Virus record (IMG/VR): IMGVR_UViG_3300042376_000521
Location: 1 to 40,171 of that record
Length of the DNA stretch: 40,171 bases
Direction: 5' to 3' (one strand)
Source: a virus
Position numbers and translations under genes: made by a program. The stretch's first letter is position 1. Every line of letters starts with the position of its first letter. Below, in pieces: positions 37,634 through 40,171 of this stretch. A model generated the notes under the pieces. The model searched no databases. It saw nothing but the letters and a program-made list of their open reading frames with translations, and was not told the origin of the DNA.

Positions 37634-38472
37634 CAGTAGGTTTCGATTTCGGTGGTCTGCTGTTGCTGGCCGGCCTGGCCGGTCATCCATGCCGGCAGGC
37701 TGATGGTCTCGATCTGATCGCTGTAGCTCGGCCAGTGATCAGCGGCCTTGCAAACCGCCAATTTCGCCAAGTCGCGCATCGCCTGATCGTGACCGCGATC
37801 GATCATTTCCGCATCGGCGGCGTAGACGGCGCAGGCGTAAGGCGCAGTGGATTCCACACAGATGAAGATGAACTGATCGGGCCGGCGCCCGGTGGCCTGT
37901 TCAAGCCCGTGCAGATACCAAGCGGCCTGCTTCTGGTACGAGAAGTTGGCGATGCTCTGTTTGAAGCCACGCGGGCTTGCATCCTTGGTGGTTTTGAGAT
38001 CCACCACGATGCTGCCGTCATCCGTAAGCCAATCCGGGCGGCATTTGCACTCAAGCCCGGTGCTGGCGTCCGTCCACATGTGCGTGGTTTCGGCCTTGCC
38101 CGGCAGGCCCAGCAGCATTGCTGCAGCAGGGTGACGCAGCACTGCGCGACCCATCGCCATGACCTGCGCGGCATCGTCGGCGGTGATCACGGCTTTGCCG
38201 ACTGAGCTGGCCTCAAATGCTGCCCACTGTTCGCGGCCTTCCTTGGTGCGGCGGTTGATGTCACTGGGCGCCACAGCAATCTCCTCATCCCACCTGCTCA
38301 GCTCAAGCACGTGCGTGTGCAGCGCAGTGCCAAGACGCATCTGCGGGCTGGGCTCTGGCGCCACCCGATTGGGGTCCAGATACCGCGCCCAATAGTGCAG
38401 CGGTGATCTCGCGATGAGATCCAGATGAGACTTTGAGACAGCGGGATGCGCGTGATACGCGGTGTTGTCCAT
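37633..38472 (-). CDS. RecE-like PD-(D/E)XK exonuclease
   Basis: 279 residues from ATG 38472 (a TTG at 38484 would add four). SKSHLDLIARSPLHYWARYL near the start, MRLGTALHTHVLE (the GxxxH motif), then LECKCRPDWLTDDGSIVVDL with KTTKDA holds the Asp...Asp-x-Lys catalytic core. Later TSYQKQAAWYLHGLEQ-type helix (FSYQKQAAWYLHGLEQATG) is the family's Q-x3-Y motif. Family: phage RecE/DUF3799-type exonuclease, which chews double-strand ends to feed RecT. First gene of the leftward recombination operon. Confidence 0.9.
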   Translation of the reverse strand: MDNTAYHAHPAVSKSHLDLIARSPLHYWARYLDPNRVAPEPSPQMRLGTALHTHVLELSRWDEEIAVAPSDINRRTKEGREQWAAFEASSVGKAVITADDAAQVMAMGRAVLRHPAAAMLLGLPGKAETTHMWTDASTGLECKCRPDWLTDDGSIVVDLKTTKDASPRGFKQSIANFSYQKQAAWYLHGLEQATGRRPDQFIFICVESTAPYACAVYAADAEMIDRGHDQAMRDLAKLAVCKAADHWPSYSDQIETISLPAWMTGQAGQQQQTTEIETY

Positions 38473-38490
38473 AGATGGTGGCAACTGCAG

Positions 38491-38516
38491 GTATTGTGGC
38501 CAGATGCGGCCAATAC
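38491..38516. promoter_or_regulatory. Dyad operator between exonuclease and helicase
   Basis: GTATT (38491-38495) and GGCC (38498-38501) are mirrored by GGCC (38508-38511) and AATAC (38512-38516), an imperfect dyad with a 2-base bulge in the left arm. It sits in the 50-bp divergent region between ATG 38472 (leftward) and ATG 38523 (rightward), so one regulator could control recombination and replication genes together. GTATTGTG recurs at 35939. Confidence 0.5.
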
Positions 38517-38522
38517 GTCAAG

Positions 38523-39899
38523 ATGCAGCTACGCGGTTATCAGCAGCAGGCAATCGATAGCCTTCGCTCCGCCATGCAGCAAGGTGCTCGATCGCCGCTG
38601 CTATGCCTGCCCACCGGCGGCGGTAAAACCGTGATCCTGGCCACCATCGCTGCACAAGCTGCAGCGCGTGGCCGACAGGTGCTGATCTTGGTGCATCGGC
38701 GCGAGCTGATCCATCAGACCGCCAGCAAGCTGCAATGGGCTGGCCTCGATCACGGCATCATCGCCGCTGGCCACCCCGCATCCGATCACGCGGTGCAGAT
38801 CGCATCGGTGCAAACGCTCGTTCGGCGCCTGTCGCGCATGGCATGGCAGCCATCGCTCGTGATCATCGATGAGGCCCACCACGCAGCAGCTGGCAGCTGG
38901 CGCCAGATCCTGAACCACTGGCCTGATGCTTACCGCCTAGGCGTCACAGCCACACCATGCCGGCTCGATGGCCGCGGCCTCAGCGAGGCATTCGATCATC
39001 TGGTGATGGGGCCCAGCGTTGCTGATCTCGTGTTCTGGGGATTCCTATCCCCGGCCCGCATCTATGCGCCGCCAGTGGTGGCTGATCTGTCGGGGGTGAG
39101 GCGCCGCGCTGGTGACTACGCCAACGATCAGGCAGCAGCTGCTATGGATCGGCCAACAGTCACCGGTGATGCCATCGCGCACTATCAGCGCCTAGCCGCT
39201 GGGCAGCAGGCCATCGCGTTCTGCTGCAATGTGGCCCATGCTGTCTCGGTGTGCGACGCATTTAAGACCGCAGGTATTGGCACCGAACTGTTGCTAGGTA
39301 ATACTCCAGACCGCGAGCAGGTGGTAGCCGCCTTCGCCGCGCGTCGGATCCGCATTCTCGTCACTGTCGACGTGGTAAGCGAGGGTTTCGATGTGCCAGC
39401 TGCTAGCTGCGCCATCCTGCTCAGGCCAACCCAATCACTGGGCCTCTACCTGCAGCAGGTGGGGCGTGTGCTGCGCCCTGCGCCAGGTAAGGATGCAGCC
39501 CTCATACTTGACCATGTTGGCAATGTCACCCGGCATGGATTTCCAGATGATCCGCGGGAGTGGAGCCTGGCCGAGGGCATCGTGCGCGGCGGCCGCGGCA
39601 CCGCAGCACCATCGGTGCGCACATGCCCTGAGTGCTACGCCGCGTTCAAGCCAGCACCGATCTGCCCGGTTTGTGGTGCGCAGTGTGCGCCGGTGAAATC
39701 ACGCGCGATCCGCCAACTCATGGGCGAACTGAAAGAACTGAAGCGCGAATCAGTCCAGCAACGCATCGCAAATCGCGACAGGGCCAAACGTGAGCGCCAA
39801 GCAGCCCGCACACTGCCCGAACTCCTCGCCTTAGCCAAAGTGCGCGGCTACAGTCCCGGCTGGGCGTATCGGATCCATCAGGCACGTGGCCAACGCTGA
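38523..39899 (+). CDS. SF2 DEAD/DEAH-box helicase with C-terminal zinc finger
   Basis: 458 residues from ATG 38523 (ATG 38475 adds 16 residues across the operator and is less likely). Motifs: Q-like RGYQQQAID (4-12), I PTGGGKT (30-36), Ia VHRRELI, II DEAH (116-119), III TAT (142-144), then VSEGFDVPAA and VI QQVGRVLRP. A zinc finger follows (CPECYAAFKPAPICPVCGAQC pattern, shown here in parts: CPEC ... CPVC). The C-terminus is basic and helical. This architecture is common in phage replication helicases. It overlaps the VRR-NUC gene by 14 nt, a frequent pairing of helicase and nuclease. Confidence 0.93.
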   Translation: MQLRGYQQQAIDSLRSAMQQGARSPLLCLPTGGGKTVILATIAAQAAARGRQVLILVHRRELIHQTASKLQWAGLDHGIIAAGHPASDHAVQIASVQTLVRRLSRMAWQPSLVIIDEAHHAAAGSWRQILNHWPDAYRLGVTATPCRLDGRGLSEAFDHLVMGPSVADLVFWGFLSPARIYAPPVVADLSGVRRRAGDYANDQAAAAMDRPTVTGDAIAHYQRLAAGQQAIAFCCNVAHAVSVCDAFKTAGIGTELLLGNTPDREQVVAAFAARRIRILVTVDVVSEGFDVPAASCAILLRPTQSLGLYLQQVGRVLRPAPGKDAALILDHVGNVTRHGFPDDPREWSLAEGIVRGGRGTAAPSVRTCPECYAAFKPAPICPVCGAQCAPVKSRAIRQLMGELKELKRESVQQRIANRDRAKRERQAARTLPELLALAKVRGYSPGWAYRIHQARGQR

Positions 39900-40171
39900 G
39901 ACGGATCTACAGCAACGCATCCGCCTAGCACTCGGCACCCGCTCCGATCTTCGCCTATTCCGTAATCAGGTCGGCAGCCTCCCCGATCCACGCACCGGCC
40001 GGCTCGTCACCTTCGGCCTGGCCAAGGGCTCCGCTGATCTGATCGGCTGGCGCACCGTGGTGGTCACCCCCGAGATGGTCGGGCAGCGTATTGCAGTGTT
40101 CACGTCGCTTGAGATCAAGACCCCCTCAGGCCGCGTTGCACCTGCTCAACAGCATTGGCTGCAGGCCGTGC
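39886..40171 (+). CDS. VRR-NUC domain nuclease, 5' part (continues at position 1-342)
   Basis: Starts at GTG 39886, overlapping the helicase stop, with MANAETDLQQRIRLALGTRS leading into the conserved RLFRNQVG. The frame runs off the window end and continues in the same register at position 233 of the left end, since 39940-40171 equals 1-232 apart from two silent differences. The complete protein is 131 residues. Confidence 0.85.
   Translation, partial: MANAETDLQQRIRLALGTRSDLRLFRNQVGSLPDPRTGRLVTFGLAKGSADLIGWRTVVVTPEMVGQRIAVFTSLEIKTPSGRVAPAQQHWLQAV
39940..40171. repeat. Right copy of terminal direct repeat
   Basis: Matches 1-232 with two transitions or transversions at the equivalents of 72 and 105. 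See the left copy. The genome should be counted once over this stretch. Confidence 0.93.

Noticed and set aside
1-40171. tRNA genes, insertion sequences or photosynthesis genes such as psbA
   Set aside because: No cloverleaf-like sequence, transposase motif or photosystem protein was recognised on either strand.

Overview
The window is a near-complete genome of a lambda-like tailed phage (siphovirus), most likely infecting a freshwater or brackish picocyanobacterium (Synechococcus/Cyanobium type). The first 232 bases recur at the end (39940-40171) with two mismatches, so the contig closes on itself. The unique length is about 39.94 kb and one nuclease gene spans the junction. The host guess rests on a possible NblA-like (phycobilisome degradation) gene, TANNNT-type -10 boxes such as GCTAGCCT before gene groups, GC-rich coding, and small accessory proteins that I associate from memory with cyanophages. 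None of this proves the host.

Layout. (1) Rightward replication group across the junction: SF2 helicase (38523-39899), VRR-NUC nuclease (39886 through the junction to 342), VapE-type primase-helicase (351-2390). An iteron-bearing, AT-rich intergenic region follows (2391-2597). (2) A gpZ-like minor tail gene (2598-3266) and a 243-bp gene-free, dyad-rich stretch that is the best cos candidate. (3) A late rightward operon in lambda order: terS, terL, gpW-like joiner with an extra N-terminal domain, portal, HK97-type protease-capsid fusion, two small head genes, FII-like joiner fused to a fibre-like domain. (4) An inserted fibre/decoration cassette (11202-13702). (5) The tail genes U, a small ORF, V, G/GT (with a canonical -1 frameshift site), H, M, L, K, I, J. 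(6) Fibre genes (25137-28917), a small basic protein, the lysis genes (two membrane proteins and a GH24-M15 endolysin) and dCTP deaminase.

(7) From 31105 to 36215 the leftward strand carries mostly tiny genes. Between 32428 and 35906 they run start-to-stop with short overlaps, which implies one translationally coupled early operon. It includes a duplicated gene family, a DUF3310-like gene and two helix-turn-helix proteins, one of them membrane-anchored. Two small rightward genes (one an HNH nuclease) and the NblA-like gene interrupt it. (8) A leftward recombination operon (38472-36454) carries a RecE-like exonuclease, a RecT-like annealase, an excisionase-like HTH and a possible ssDNA-binding protein. 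It diverges from the helicase across a 50-bp region with a dyad operator.

No integrase, CI-like repressor, tRNA or CRISPR array was seen, so a strictly lytic lifestyle is the simplest reading. The most unusual features are: a minor tail protein L whose four iron-sulfur-cluster cysteines are split by a roughly 300-residue insertion with lectin-like segments; a head-tail joiner carrying a fibre domain, plus a 23-codon relic of a second joiner 2.3 kb away; a near-perfect 19-20 bp inverted repeat flanking the primase gene; and the possible phage NblA.
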